A stretch of 46,661 nucleotides of DNA, taken from positions 1-46,661 of the forward strand of contig JBBIQS010000068.1 in the NCBI GenBank assembly GCA_037442205.1, in the 5' to 3' direction. The notes below the pieces were generated by a model, which was given only the letters and a program-made list of their open reading frames with translations, was not told where the DNA came from and ran no database searches. Of the stretch, positions 1 through 7,333 are shown piece after piece (the stretch's first letter is position 1; each line of letters begins with the position of its first letter). This DNA is from JBBIQS01 sp037442205 (GTDB lineage: Bacteria > Myxococcota > Myxococcia > Myxococcales > UBA5297). The position numbers and the translations under genes were made by a program.

Positions 1-1
1 G

Positions 2-631
2 TTCCAAGGGGCCTACGGCATCAGTCAGACCGGCTTCTGCAACGGCCAGAACGTTCCCGGGCACACGCTGATCGACATGGACGGCGACCGCAAACCCGAC
101 CTGCTGGTCACCACCTCCTGTACCGACAGCGCGGTCGACAAGAGCAAGTGGCTGCTTTTTCGCAACACCGGAAGCGGCTTCGCCCAGCAGCCCACCTCCC
201 TCGCACTGCCGCCCGGCTACACGGCCTTCCAAGGGGCTAGAGGCACCTCCCAGACCGGTTTCTGCAACGGCCAGAACGTCCCCGCGCACACCCTCCGGGA
301 CATGGATGGCGACGGCAAACCAGATCTGCTGGTCACCAGCTCGTGCACCGACAAGACGGTCGACAAGAGCCGGTGGCTCCTGTTCCCGAACTCCGGGAGC
401 GGCTTCGCGCAGCAGCCAGCGAGCTTTGCGCTGCCGTCGGGCTACACGGAGTTCCAGGGCGCCTACGGCATCAGCCAGACCGGCTTCTGCAACGGCCAGA
501 ACGTCCCCGGGCACACGCTGATCGACATAGACGGCGACAAAAAACCGGACCTGCTCCTCACCAGCTCGTGCACCGACAGCGAAGTCGACAAGAGCAGGTG
601 GCTCCTCCACCGTGCAGCATGCTCTCCCTAG
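2..631 (+). CDS. FG-GAP/VCBS-like repeat protein, C-terminal part (5' end outside window)
   Basis: The reading frame is open from the first bases of the window, so this is the end of a longer gene. It consists of near-identical repeats of exactly 75 residues (225 bp), with copies starting near bases 2, 227 and 452. Each copy carries a D-x-D-G-D-x-K-P-D-L acidic loop of the kind that binds calcium in FG-GAP/VCBS blades, a TGFCNGQNVPxHTL segment, an S-C-T-D turn and a W-L-L-F/H strand. Such repeats build extracellular beta-propeller or integrin-like domains, so the protein is probably secreted, although its signal would lie upstream. The last copy ends shortly after the W-L-L-H strand. The DNA repeats are very similar, which suggests recent expansion or ongoing homogenisation. 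The fold class is fairly sure; the biological role is unknown. Confidence 0.8.
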   Translation, partial: FQGAYGISQTGFCNGQNVPGHTLIDMDGDRKPDLLVTTSCTDSAVDKSKWLLFRNTGSGFAQQPTSLALPPGYTAFQGARGTSQTGFCNGQNVPAHTLRDMDGDGKPDLLVTSSCTDKTVDKSRWLLFPNSGSGFAQQPASFALPSGYTEFQGAYGISQTGFCNGQNVPGHTLIDIDGDKKPDLLLTSSCTDSEVDKSRWLLHRAACSP

Positions 632-685
632 GGCGGGAGCCAGGCTCGCTCTGGGCCAGCCACGCCTTGGCTGCGACGCGGCCCG

Positions 686-1654
686 CTAATGCGTGACGTG
701 CTCGCCGCTGACCTCCGGCCGCTCCGGTGACATCGCGGACGGGGCGACTTCCTCGCCTGGGCGCTCCTCGGGCGCGGGCTGTTTCCCTAGCGGGACCGAG
801 AGGATCAGCTTCGCCACCTGCCGCGGCTCGTCCAGTTGCACGAAGTGCCGGGCTCCGCGGATGAGGAAGAGGTCCGACTTCGGGAAGAGCCGATGGAAGC
901 GCTCGGCCACGCCGGCGTTCAGGTAGGGGTCGGCGTCGCCGAAGATGATTCGCACCGGCCGCGGGAATTCCCTCAGCCTCCCGGCCGCACGGGTGCGCGC
1001 CGCGACGGTGGACAGCAGATCCTCGTTCAGGCGCAAGAAGGCCGGCCGCGCGCCAGGGGAGGCCTCGAACTGCCGGTAGAGGAGCGGCACGAACTGGTCC
1101 CTGGTGTCGCGATCGCGGAAGAACCTGCCCACCTGCCAGCGATACATCCGGCGGAATACCGAGTGGTGGAACAGCCCGGAGAACGCGCGGGCGACGGTCC
1201 TCACGCCAGGGGTCGAGAACAGCCAGATCGCCTCTGGTGGCCGCAGGCTGGACATGGCGCAGTAGTAGGTGTTCAGCAGCACCAGCGCCGCCACCCGGTC
1301 CGGATGGTCCAGCGCCCAGTCGATCGCCGGCGGGCCCGAGGCGTCGTGGGCGACGAGGACCACCCGCTCGAGCCCCAGTTGCTGGATCACCGCCTCCAGG
1401 TCCCCGGTCTGATTCGCGGCAGTGTACGGATAGCCGGACGGCTTGTCGGACTCGCCCCAGCCGAGGAAGTCGAAGGTCACCACCCGCCGCGGGGGCGAGA
1501 GGCAGGGGACGAGCCGGTCGTACAGGTGCGCGTTGTCCGGGAAGCCGTGCATCAGCACGATCGCCGGACCCTCCCCGGGATACTCCCAGGTGCAGAGGCG
1601 GTGCGCTCCCCTCGCGACGTACCGCTTCATGCCCTCTTGCGCGCGCTCGCCCAT
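686..1654 (-). CDS. Alpha/beta hydrolase with Asp nucleophile (haloalkane dehalogenase/epoxide hydrolase-like)
   Basis: A 322-residue alpha/beta-hydrolase fold enzyme. It has the oxyanion-hole H-G-F-P-D-N (residues 36-41) and the F-D-F-L-G-W-G-E-S-D strand typical of the epoxide hydrolase/haloalkane dehalogenase branch. The nucleophile elbow reads V-A-H-D-A-S-G, which places Asp104 rather than Ser at the nucleophile position. An acidic residue follows in F-G-D-A-D (240-242), and the catalytic His is His270 in G-A-R-H-F. There is no signal peptide, so it is probably cytoplasmic. The ATG at 1654 is chosen because GAGGGGA lies about six bases upstream and homology begins just after it; the frame stays open further upstream but does not look coding. 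It converges with the FG-GAP gene. Substrate cannot be read from sequence. The C-terminal 30 residues are a low-complexity Pro/Glu tail. Confidence 0.85.
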   Translation of the reverse strand: MGERAQEGMKRYVARGAHRLCTWEYPGEGPAIVLMHGFPDNAHLYDRLVPCLSPPRRVVTFDFLGWGESDKPSGYPYTAANQTGDLEAVIQQLGLERVVLVAHDASGPPAIDWALDHPDRVAALVLLNTYYCAMSSLRPPEAIWLFSTPGVRTVARAFSGLFHHSVFRRMYRWQVGRFFRDRDTRDQFVPLLYRQFEASPGARPAFLRLNEDLLSTVAARTRAAGRLREFPRPVRIIFGDADPYLNAGVAERFHRLFPKSDLFLIRGARHFVQLDEPRQVAKLILSVPLGKQPAPEERPGEEVAPSAMSPERPEVSGEHVTH

Positions 1655-1794
1655 GGCCGTCCCCTCGGAAAAGTCTAAGCAATCGCGTTCCGGGGGGAGC
1701 CCGAGCGGCCGAGAAGGCCTGCGGCAGGCATCCGCCAGGTGCCTCTGCGAGATGCCGTTCCCTTGCTCCGGGCCCGCCGACTGGATGGGCGCGT

Positions 1795-2006
1795 ATGCGG
1801 CCGACCCAGGTAGTCGTGCTCGATCTCCGAAACGGCGATCGGCGGCTTCACCAGCGAAGTCTTGCGCTGGCCGCTCAAGGAGAAGTGCGTCCACGAAACG
1901 TGGAAGAGCGGCAAGCATTGGGGACGGCTCTTCACCGACTACCAGCGGCTGGGGGGAGCTGGCCGCGGAGCTGGAGACGAGGGCAGAGAAGACGGCCGGG
2001 GACTAG
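1795..2006 (+). pseudogene. Possible degenerate gene fragment with frameshift
   Basis: This stretch holds pieces that read like protein but lie in different frames. From 1814 the frame gives a plausible segment containing R-W-P-L-K-E-K and H-W-G-R-L-F-T-D-Y-Q-R-L. At the run of six G near 1951 this frame goes off into low-quality sequence. Removing one G continues it into E-L-A-A-E-L-E-T-R-A-E-K-T and a stop at 2004-2006. A TAG at 1811-1813 closes the frame on the 5' side, and a short M-R-P-T-Q-V-V-V-L-D-L sits in another frame from 1795. I do not recognise the family. It could be a decayed gene, a sequencing error in a homopolymer, or chance in GC-rich DNA. The region 1655-2016 holds nothing else I can support. 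Confidence 0.3.
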
Positions 2007-2016
2007 CCCGCCCGCG

Positions 2017-2868
2017 CTACTTCACGCAGCGGACGAGGGCCTGCGCGGTCTTGGCGATCGCTTGCGCGCTGCCGTCCTTCAAGCTGACCGCGACCGCCTT
2101 CTCGCCGCCGGTCTCCGAGGTCCAATAGCTCTCGGCATCGGCGCCGAAGAGGTCGGCGCAGGCGCCGCTCTCGCCGCAGGGACGGCACTTGGACTTCCCG
2201 GCAGCGCCCTTGTCGCATTGGAGCAGGCCGAGCACCTCAGCCCGCGTCGGCAGCCGATAGCCCTGGGGACAGGCTTGGCTGGCCTGCTGGAAGTTGAGCG
2301 CCGAGGCGGTTTGGGCGCAGCGGTTGGCGGCGGCCAGCTGCTGGCCGACCGGGCACTTGAGCCATTCGCGCTCGCTGCCCTCCTGAGGGAAGGAGTCGTA
2401 GCGGCCGTGGATGGCGCTGCTCGGCAGGCCGTGCTCGTGGCAGGTCTTGCAGACCGAGAGCTTCTTGTTCACCTGCTCCTGCAGCTTGCGGTGGCAGTCG
2501 AGGCAGTACTTGTGGAAGAGGATGGTGCGGAAATCGATCGCCCCGTCCGGCTTCAGGCCCGCCAGCGGCGCGGCGGTCTTGCCCTCGATGACCTTGGGAG
2601 TCTCGCCGATCCCCACGTGGCAGGCCTCGCAGCGCATCAGGGAGAGCGGCGGCTTCTCCTCGCCATCCGGGAGCATGTGATGGCAGTTCTTGCACCGCAG
2701 CGGAGTGCCGTCGGCCAGGTGCCGGTTGTGGGCGTGCTCGGCGTGGGCGAACTTCACCGGGTCGAGCTTCCCTGGAATGAGGTGGATGACCAGCGTTTCC
2801 TTGCCGGGCGGGACGTCGATGGCCAGGTCGGCGGCAAGCACCAGCAGGGCAAAGGTCGCGAGGGCCAT
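2017..2868 (-). CDS. Exported tetraheme cytochrome c fused to a DUF1566/Lcl-like domain
   Basis: A 283-residue protein. Residues 1-16 form a short hydrophobic export signal ending A-D-L-A. Residues about 35-150 contain four C-x-x-C-H heme attachment sites at Cys59, Cys80, Cys122 and Cys140, plus several extra His residues (H-A-E-H-A-H-N-R-H near 42-50) that could be distal ligands, as in small multiheme cytochromes of the c7/c3 type. Residues about 168-283 match the DUF1566/Lcl C-terminal pattern: W-L-x-C-P-x-G-Q, F-x-x-A, C-x-x-G-Y-R-L-P-T, then C-x-x-C, L-F-G-A-D and Y-W-T-S. The start is the ATG that gives a signal peptide; an in-frame upstream extension would overlap the divergent EamA gene. 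The likely role is periplasmic electron transfer. Pairing hemes with an Lcl-like domain is unusual. Confidence 0.85.
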   Translation of the reverse strand: MALATFALLVLAADLAIDVPPGKETLVIHLIPGKLDPVKFAHAEHAHNRHLADGTPLRCKNCHHMLPDGEEKPPLSLMRCEACHVGIGETPKVIEGKTAAPLAGLKPDGAIDFRTILFHKYCLDCHRKLQEQVNKKLSVCKTCHEHGLPSSAIHGRYDSFPQEGSEREWLKCPVGQQLAAANRCAQTASALNFQQASQACPQGYRLPTRAEVLGLLQCDKGAAGKSKCRPCGESGACADLFGADAESYWTSETGGEKAVAVSLKDGSAQAIAKTAQALVRCVK

Positions 2869-2939
2869 TCCTAACGATATCCCACGGGGTCGGGCGCTCG
2901 GCAAAGTCCCGGGGCTGCGGTTTTCTCGCTTGTGCGCGC

Positions 2940-3854
2940 GTGCGAGACTGCTGCCGCTTGCGACCCGCGACCAGCCACTCCCGAGCCCACCTGAGCGCCC
3001 TGGCGGCGCTGGCGCTGTGGGGCTCGCTGGCGGCGATGGTGCTGCGGCTGCGCTCGGTCCCGCCGTTCTTCCTGCTCGGCACATCGTTGATCATCGGCGG
3101 GCTGGTCGGCCTGCGGCGTCACTCGTTTCGCGCGCTGACCCCGCGGCTGGTGCTGCTCGGACTGTGGGGGCTGTTCGCCTACCACCTCTGCCTCTTCCTG
3201 GGGCTGCGGTGGGCGCCGCCGGTCGAGGCGAACCTGCTCAACTACCTTTGGCCATTGCTGATCGTGGTCCTCAGCCCGGTCTTCCTGACAGGAGTGCGGC
3301 TCGCAGCGCGCCATCTAGCCGGAGTCGTGCTGGGCTTCGCGGGCGCGGCATGGCTGGTGGCTGGCGGTTTGGCGAACTTCTCGCTCGACGGGTTTGGCGG
3401 CTACCTGCTGGCGGTGGCGGCGGCGGTGATCTGGGCGACCTACTCGCTGCTCACCCGGCGCTGCGGAGGCTTCCCCACGGCGTCGGTTGCGGTCTTCTGC
3501 CTGCTCTCCGGGGCGCTGGCGTTGGCCGGCCACGTGATGCTCGAGCCTCGCTATCTGCCGGGTTGGGATGAGGTCCCGTTCCTGCTGGTGATCGGCCTGG
3601 GGCCGCTGGGCGCCTCGTTCTACCTCTGGGATTACGCGCTCAAGCGCGGCGATCCGCGCACCATCGGCACGCTCTCGTACCTGACTCCGCTGCTGTCGAC
3701 GCTGCTCATCTGGCTGACTGGGCAAGGGCCGCTGACCGGGCGCACGGCGCTGGCGGGGGTGCTGATTGTCTCGGGCGCGCTCCTCGGAAGCTGGCGCTCG
3801 AACGAGCCGAGCGCCGCCGGGGCTAAGGCGCCGGCCTCCTCGCCACAGGCCTGA
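2940..3854 (+). CDS. EamA/DMT-family exporter (YddG-like)
   Basis: A protein of about 304 residues, nearly all hydrophobic, with around ten transmembrane helices in two EamA halves. The N-terminal half (A-L-A-L-W-G-S, then E-A-N-L-L-N-Y-L-W-P-L-L-I) resembles the aromatic amino acid exporter YddG branch of the drug/metabolite transporter superfamily. The second half carries A-A-V-I-W-A-T-Y-S-L-L-T-R and, near its end, Y-L-T-P-L-L-S-T-L, which fits the same family. It would sit in the inner membrane and export a small metabolite, possibly amino acids. The start is uncertain: GTG at 2940 gives the longest frame and TTG at 2958 is an alternative; neither has a clear ribosome binding site. It is divergent from the tetraheme gene with about 70 bp between starts. 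Confidence 0.85.
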   Translation: MRDCCRLRPATSHSRAHLSALAALALWGSLAAMVLRLRSVPPFFLLGTSLIIGGLVGLRRHSFRALTPRLVLLGLWGLFAYHLCLFLGLRWAPPVEANLLNYLWPLLIVVLSPVFLTGVRLAARHLAGVVLGFAGAAWLVAGGLANFSLDGFGGYLLAVAAAVIWATYSLLTRRCGGFPTASVAVFCLLSGALALAGHVMLEPRYLPGWDEVPFLLVIGLGPLGASFYLWDYALKRGDPRTIGTLSYLTPLLSTLLIWLTGQGPLTGRTALAGVLIVSGALLGSWRSNEPSAAGAKAPASSPQA

Positions 3855-3908
3855 GCGCGCTGCCAGTCGCTGGCGTCGGCCTCGGAAAGCTCGCTAGCAT
3901 CGAAGGCC

Positions 3909-5369
3909 ATGAGCCAACCGACCGTCATCCTGCGCCGCTGCCCCGAGTACGACTCCGACAAGATCCGCGGCATCCTGCGCGAGGGAATCCAGGCCCTCGG
4001 CGATCTGCCCGGCGGCAAGGTGCTGCTCAAGCCGAACGGCGTGATCGCCAACAAGAAGCTCTTCCGCGACGCCTTCACCCGGGCCGAGTTCCTCGACGGC
4101 GCCCTGGGCGCGGTGCGCGACACCGCCAAGGACCTCAAGGAACTGGCGGTGGGCGAGCGATGCGGCATCACCATGCCCACGCGGATGAGCTTCAACGAGG
4201 CCGGCTGGAACCCGGTGGTCGGCAAACACGGCGCGAAGGCCTACTACTTCGAGGAGGAGCCGCAGGTCGAGGTGAGGCTGCAGAGGGAAGGGCGGCTGCG
4301 CGACTACCTCTACACTCCACAGCCGGTGGCCGAGGCCGACTTCCTGGTCAACCTCCCCAAGTTCAAGGCCCATCCCTGGACCACCGTCACCTTCGCGCTC
4401 AAGAACTTCATCGGCATCCAGCACGACCCGCACCGGCTCATCGACCACGACCACCGGCTCGACCAAAAGATCGCCGACCTGCAGGAGATCGTGCGGCAGC
4501 GCTTCATCGCCATCGACGCCATCGTCGCCGGCCAGGAGCGGATGCTGACCCCGACGCCGTTCCCGCTGGGCCTGATCATCATGGGCAACAACCCGGTCTC
4601 GGTGGACGCGGTCTGCTGCCGCATCCTCGGGCTGGACCCGCTCTCCATCCCGCACATCCGCTACGCCGCCGAACGCGGAGTCGGGACGCTGGAGGCCGGC
4701 AACATCAAGATCGACGGTGACGTCACCCTGGACCAGGCGCAGGGGATGGCCAAGGGCTTCAAGGTCGGGCTGGTGCGGGTGGAGAAGTACTTCGAAGGGA
4801 CGCACCTGCGCGCCTACGCCGGTCCGCCGCCCGAGGAATCGCGAATGGACTATTGCTGGGGCGGCTGCCCCGGGGCCATCGAGGAGGCGATCGAGATCGT
4901 CCGGCGGATGGACGAGAAGGCCGATCAGAAGATGCGCCCGATGACCGTGGTCTTCGGCAACTACCAGGGGCCGATCGAAACGCGCGACGGGGAGAAGGTC
5001 GTCTTCATGGGCGACTGCGCCCGCTGGAAGGGGACCATCCGTGGCGAGGCGGTGCAGGTCGAGTCGATCTACCAGTCGGCGCGCGAGCCGCACCGCGCTC
5101 ACGCCGAGGGCATCTTCACCAAGATGGCCAAGGTCTTCTGGATGCTCTTCCAGCGCCGCAAGCAGCAGGTGCTGACCGTGCGCGGCTGCCCGGTCTCGGT
5201 GGCCGAGCACACCTTGCTGCTCTCGGGGCTGGGCGGCACCAAGAACCCCTACTTCGCACCGGTGTCGGTCATCCCGTTCATGCGGGCCTACGTCGCCAGC
5301 GGCGTGGTCCGCTTCTTCAAGCGGTTGTTCGGAATGCCGGCGCAGATCAAGGCCGGGAACCGGCCCTGA
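3909..5369 (+). CDS. DUF362 domain protein with C-terminal Cys motifs
   Basis: A 486-residue cytoplasmic protein. Residues about 1-290 are DUF362: V-L-L-K-P-N near the start, F-L-V-N-L-P-K-F-K-A-H, then A-L-K-N-F-I-G-I-Q-H and D-A-I-V-A-G-Q-E followed by G-N-N-P-V-S-V-D-A-V. The C-terminal third holds Cys residues in recurrent motifs: Y-C-W-G-G-C-P-G (Cys316, Cys320), G-D-C-A-R-W-K-G and R-G-C-P-V. These could bind a metal or iron-sulfur cluster, as suggested for other DUF362 proteins. The final 40 residues are basic and hydrophobic (F-F-K-R-L-F). Its reaction is unknown. It lies 54 bp after the exporter and may be co-transcribed with it, and it converges on the small lipoprotein gene. Confidence 0.85.
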   Translation: MSQPTVILRRCPEYDSDKIRGILREGIQALGDLPGGKVLLKPNGVIANKKLFRDAFTRAEFLDGALGAVRDTAKDLKELAVGERCGITMPTRMSFNEAGWNPVVGKHGAKAYYFEEEPQVEVRLQREGRLRDYLYTPQPVAEADFLVNLPKFKAHPWTTVTFALKNFIGIQHDPHRLIDHDHRLDQKIADLQEIVRQRFIAIDAIVAGQERMLTPTPFPLGLIIMGNNPVSVDAVCCRILGLDPLSIPHIRYAAERGVGTLEAGNIKIDGDVTLDQAQGMAKGFKVGLVRVEKYFEGTHLRAYAGPPPEESRMDYCWGGCPGAIEEAIEIVRRMDEKADQKMRPMTVVFGNYQGPIETRDGEKVVFMGDCARWKGTIRGEAVQVESIYQSAREPHRAHAEGIFTKMAKVFWMLFQRRKQQVLTVRGCPVSVAEHTLLLSGLGGTKNPYFAPVSVIPFMRAYVASGVVRFFKRLFGMPAQIKAGNRP

Positions 5370-5401
5370 GGCAGAGGAGCGCGGCGCACCGCTGGCCCCG
5401 G

Positions 5402-5704
5402 CTACCTGGGGGTCGCCTCGCAGCGGCTGTTGACGCAGACGGCCATGACGGCGTCCACGCAGGGCGCGCACATGCTCTTTCCCATGCGGCAGCCCTTCGA
5501 GAGGCTCTCGCGGTCCGACTGGGCCTTGGCCAGGTCGGACTTGGCGATCGCGCCCTGCGCGCAGCCGCAGGCGCAGACATCGCCGGTGGAGATCAGCACG
5601 CAGTCGGCGTCGGCGGCGCAGGAGCGGTTGTAGTCGGCGGTGCTGATCGTGGTCGAGCAGGCGCTGGCGAGGGCGAGGCTGGCGGCGAGGAGGAGGCGCT
5701 TCAT
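5402..5704 (-). CDS. Small Cys-rich lipoprotein
   Basis: A 100-residue protein starting M-K-R-L-L-L with a hydrophobic stretch and the lipobox L-A-S-A-C, so it is probably lipid-anchored at Cys16. The mature part has ten further Cys residues in paired patterns: R-S-C, D-A-D-C, D-V-C-A-C-G-C, G-C, M-C-A-P-C, V-C and R-C. This suggests five disulfides in the periplasm or at the surface. The S-C-A-A-D-A-D-C-V-L-I-S-T-G-D-V-C layout is familiar from small secreted myxobacterial proteins of unknown function. No partner is evident: it converges with the DUF362 gene and diverges from the fatty acid transporter. Confidence 0.8.
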   Translation of the reverse strand: MKRLLLAASLALASACSTTISTADYNRSCAADADCVLISTGDVCACGCAQGAIAKSDLAKAQSDRESLSKGCRMGKSMCAPCVDAVMAVCVNSRCEATPR

Positions 5705-5816
5705 CGAAGGATCCTTTGATTGGCGAACCCCGGCCGGACTCGCGGCGCGAGGGTAGCACGGTCGAGTGCTGGCTTGACAGGCGAACGATGCTCAATGCCG
5801 TGCTAAGACCAGCCCC

Positions 5817-7208
5817 ATGCGCGGATGGCTCCAGCGAGCGGCCCTGGCCTTCACCAGCTTCGCCGAGCGGTGGATCCCTGACGCCTTCGTCTTCGCGCTC
5901 GGAGCCACGGTCATCGTGTTCATCGCCGGGCTGGCCATCGGGTCCGGCCCGCTCGAACTGGTGTCGGCCTGGGGCCAGGGCTTCTGGGATCTGCTCTCCT
6001 TCACGATGCAGATGGCGCTGGTCATCGTGACCGGCTACGTAGTCGCGGCGGCGCCGGCGATCCATCGGCTGGTGGTGCGGATCGCCGGCTGGCCCAGGAG
6101 CGCCAAGGGCGCGGTGGCTCTGGTCGCCGCCTTCTCGATGCTCTCGGCCTGGTTCAACTGGGGATTCAGCCTGATCTTCTCGGCGGTGCTGGCCCGCGAG
6201 ATCGCCCGACGGCGCCCCAAGGTTGACTACCGCGCCCTGGGGGCGGCGACCCTGCTCGGCCTGGGCAGCGTGTGGGCCCAGGGGCTCTCCGGCTCGGCGG
6301 CGCTGCAGATGGCCACCCCGGCGGCGCTGCCGGCACGCATCCGCGAGATCGTCGCCGGCGGCGGCGTGGTCCCCGATGGGATCATCCGCTTCGACCACAC
6401 CATCTTCCTCTGGCAGAGCTTCGTCTCGGTGCTGGTCGAACTGGTGGTGGTCACGCTGGTGATGTACCTGGCCGCACCCTCCGAGGAGAACGCCCGCGAC
6501 GCGGCCTCGATGGGCATCGCCATCCCGCCCGGGGAGCCGCCGGCTGACTCCGCTCTCGCCTCGACCCCCGGCGAGCGGCTGGAGCGGTCGCGCCTCCTGA
6601 ACGCGGTGGTGGTCGCGCTGGGGCTCAGCTACGTGGGCTACTCCCTGCGCGGCGGCCTGACCGCCCTGACCCTGAACACCATCAATCTGGCGTTGCTGAT
6701 GCTCGGCATGGCGCTGCACGGGACGCCGGCCCGACTGATGAAGGCGGTCCGCGACGCCACGCCCGCCACCTGGGGCGTCCTCCTCCAGTTCCCGTTCTAC
6801 GCCGGCATCGCCGGAATCATCGTCAACACCCATCTCAACGAGCGCATCGCGCATCTCTTCGTCAGCCTCTCGTCGCAGAGGACCTTTCCGGCGCTGATGT
6901 CGATCTACTCGGCGGCGCTGGGCGTGTTCGTTCCCTCCGGCGGCTCGAAGTGGATCATCGAGGCGCCCTACGTGATGAAGGCCGCCCACGAGCTCAAGGT
7001 CCACCTGGGCTGGGTGGTGGCCTGCTACGACCTGGGCGAGGCGGTGGCCAACCTGGTGCAGCCGTTCTGGATGCTCCCGGTGCTGGCGCTGCTCTCCCTC
7101 AAGGCCCGCGACGTGATGGGCTACACCTTCCTGGTCTTCCTGGTGCTCCTGCCGCTGGTGATCGTCCTGACCACCGCCCTGGGCGCCACGCTGCCGTATC
7201 CGCTCTGA
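5817..7208 (+). CDS. atoE: Short-chain fatty acid transporter, AtoE family
   Basis: A 463-residue polytopic inner membrane protein matching the AtoE short-chain fatty acid transporter family. The start A-E-R-W-I-P-D-A-F-V-F-A is the family N-terminus. Conserved landmarks follow: S-A-W-F-N-W-G-F-S-L-I-F-S-A (about residue 105), F-Y-A-G-I-A-G-I-I in the second half, and the loop S-G-G-S-K-W-I-I-E-A-P-Y-V near residue 375. Length and helix spacing are normal for the family. It probably takes up acetoacetate, butyrate or similar acids. A TTGACA at 5774-5779 lies upstream but the spacing to any -10 is poor. It is followed by a short GC hairpin. An E. coli-like ato operon is absent, so the substrate is inferred. 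Confidence 0.9.
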   Translation: MRGWLQRAALAFTSFAERWIPDAFVFALGATVIVFIAGLAIGSGPLELVSAWGQGFWDLLSFTMQMALVIVTGYVVAAAPAIHRLVVRIAGWPRSAKGAVALVAAFSMLSAWFNWGFSLIFSAVLAREIARRRPKVDYRALGAATLLGLGSVWAQGLSGSAALQMATPAALPARIREIVAGGGVVPDGIIRFDHTIFLWQSFVSVLVELVVVTLVMYLAAPSEENARDAASMGIAIPPGEPPADSALASTPGERLERSRLLNAVVVALGLSYVGYSLRGGLTALTLNTINLALLMLGMALHGTPARLMKAVRDATPATWGVLLQFPFYAGIAGIIVNTHLNERIAHLFVSLSSQRTFPALMSIYSAALGVFVPSGGSKWIIEAPYVMKAAHELKVHLGWVVACYDLGEAVANLVQPFWMLPVLALLSLKARDVMGYTFLVFLVLLPLVIVLTTALGATLPYPL

Positions 7209-7209
7209 C

Positions 7210-7225
7210 CGCGCCCGCCGGCGCG
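7210..7225 (+). terminator. Short GC hairpin after the fatty acid transporter
   Basis: A perfect 6-bp inverted repeat CGCGCC/GGCGCG with a 4-base loop begins two bases after the transporter stop codon. There is no T-run, so it may be a weak or Rho-assisted terminator, or chance in GC-rich DNA. Confidence 0.3.
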
Positions 7226-7272
7226 AGGGGGTGAGGCCGGGCAGAGGCCGACCGTTTCGCGGCAAAATCGAA

Positions 7273-7301
7273 TTGCCGACACCCGGGGCATCCCCTATCT
7301 T
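7273..7301 (+). promoter_or_regulatory. Candidate sigma-70-type promoter for the cyclase gene
   Basis: TTGCCG at 7273-7278 and TATCTT at 7296-7301 are separated by exactly 17 bases. Each matches four of six consensus positions. The pair lies 32 bases upstream of the cyclase ATG in an otherwise GC-rich intergenic stretch. Confidence 0.4.
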
Positions 7302-7333
7302 CCCGCCCGCCGGTTGGGGCGAGGAGTCTCCCG

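Noticed and set aside
1655..1918. Extension of the hydrolase upstream to base 1918
   Set aside because: The added residues have no homology pattern, and a good ribosome site stands at the ATG at 1654.
5774..5806. TTGACA upstream of the fatty acid transporter with TGCTAA as -10
   Set aside because: The spacer is 21 bases, too long for a confident sigma-70 promoter; no sigma-54 spacing fits either.
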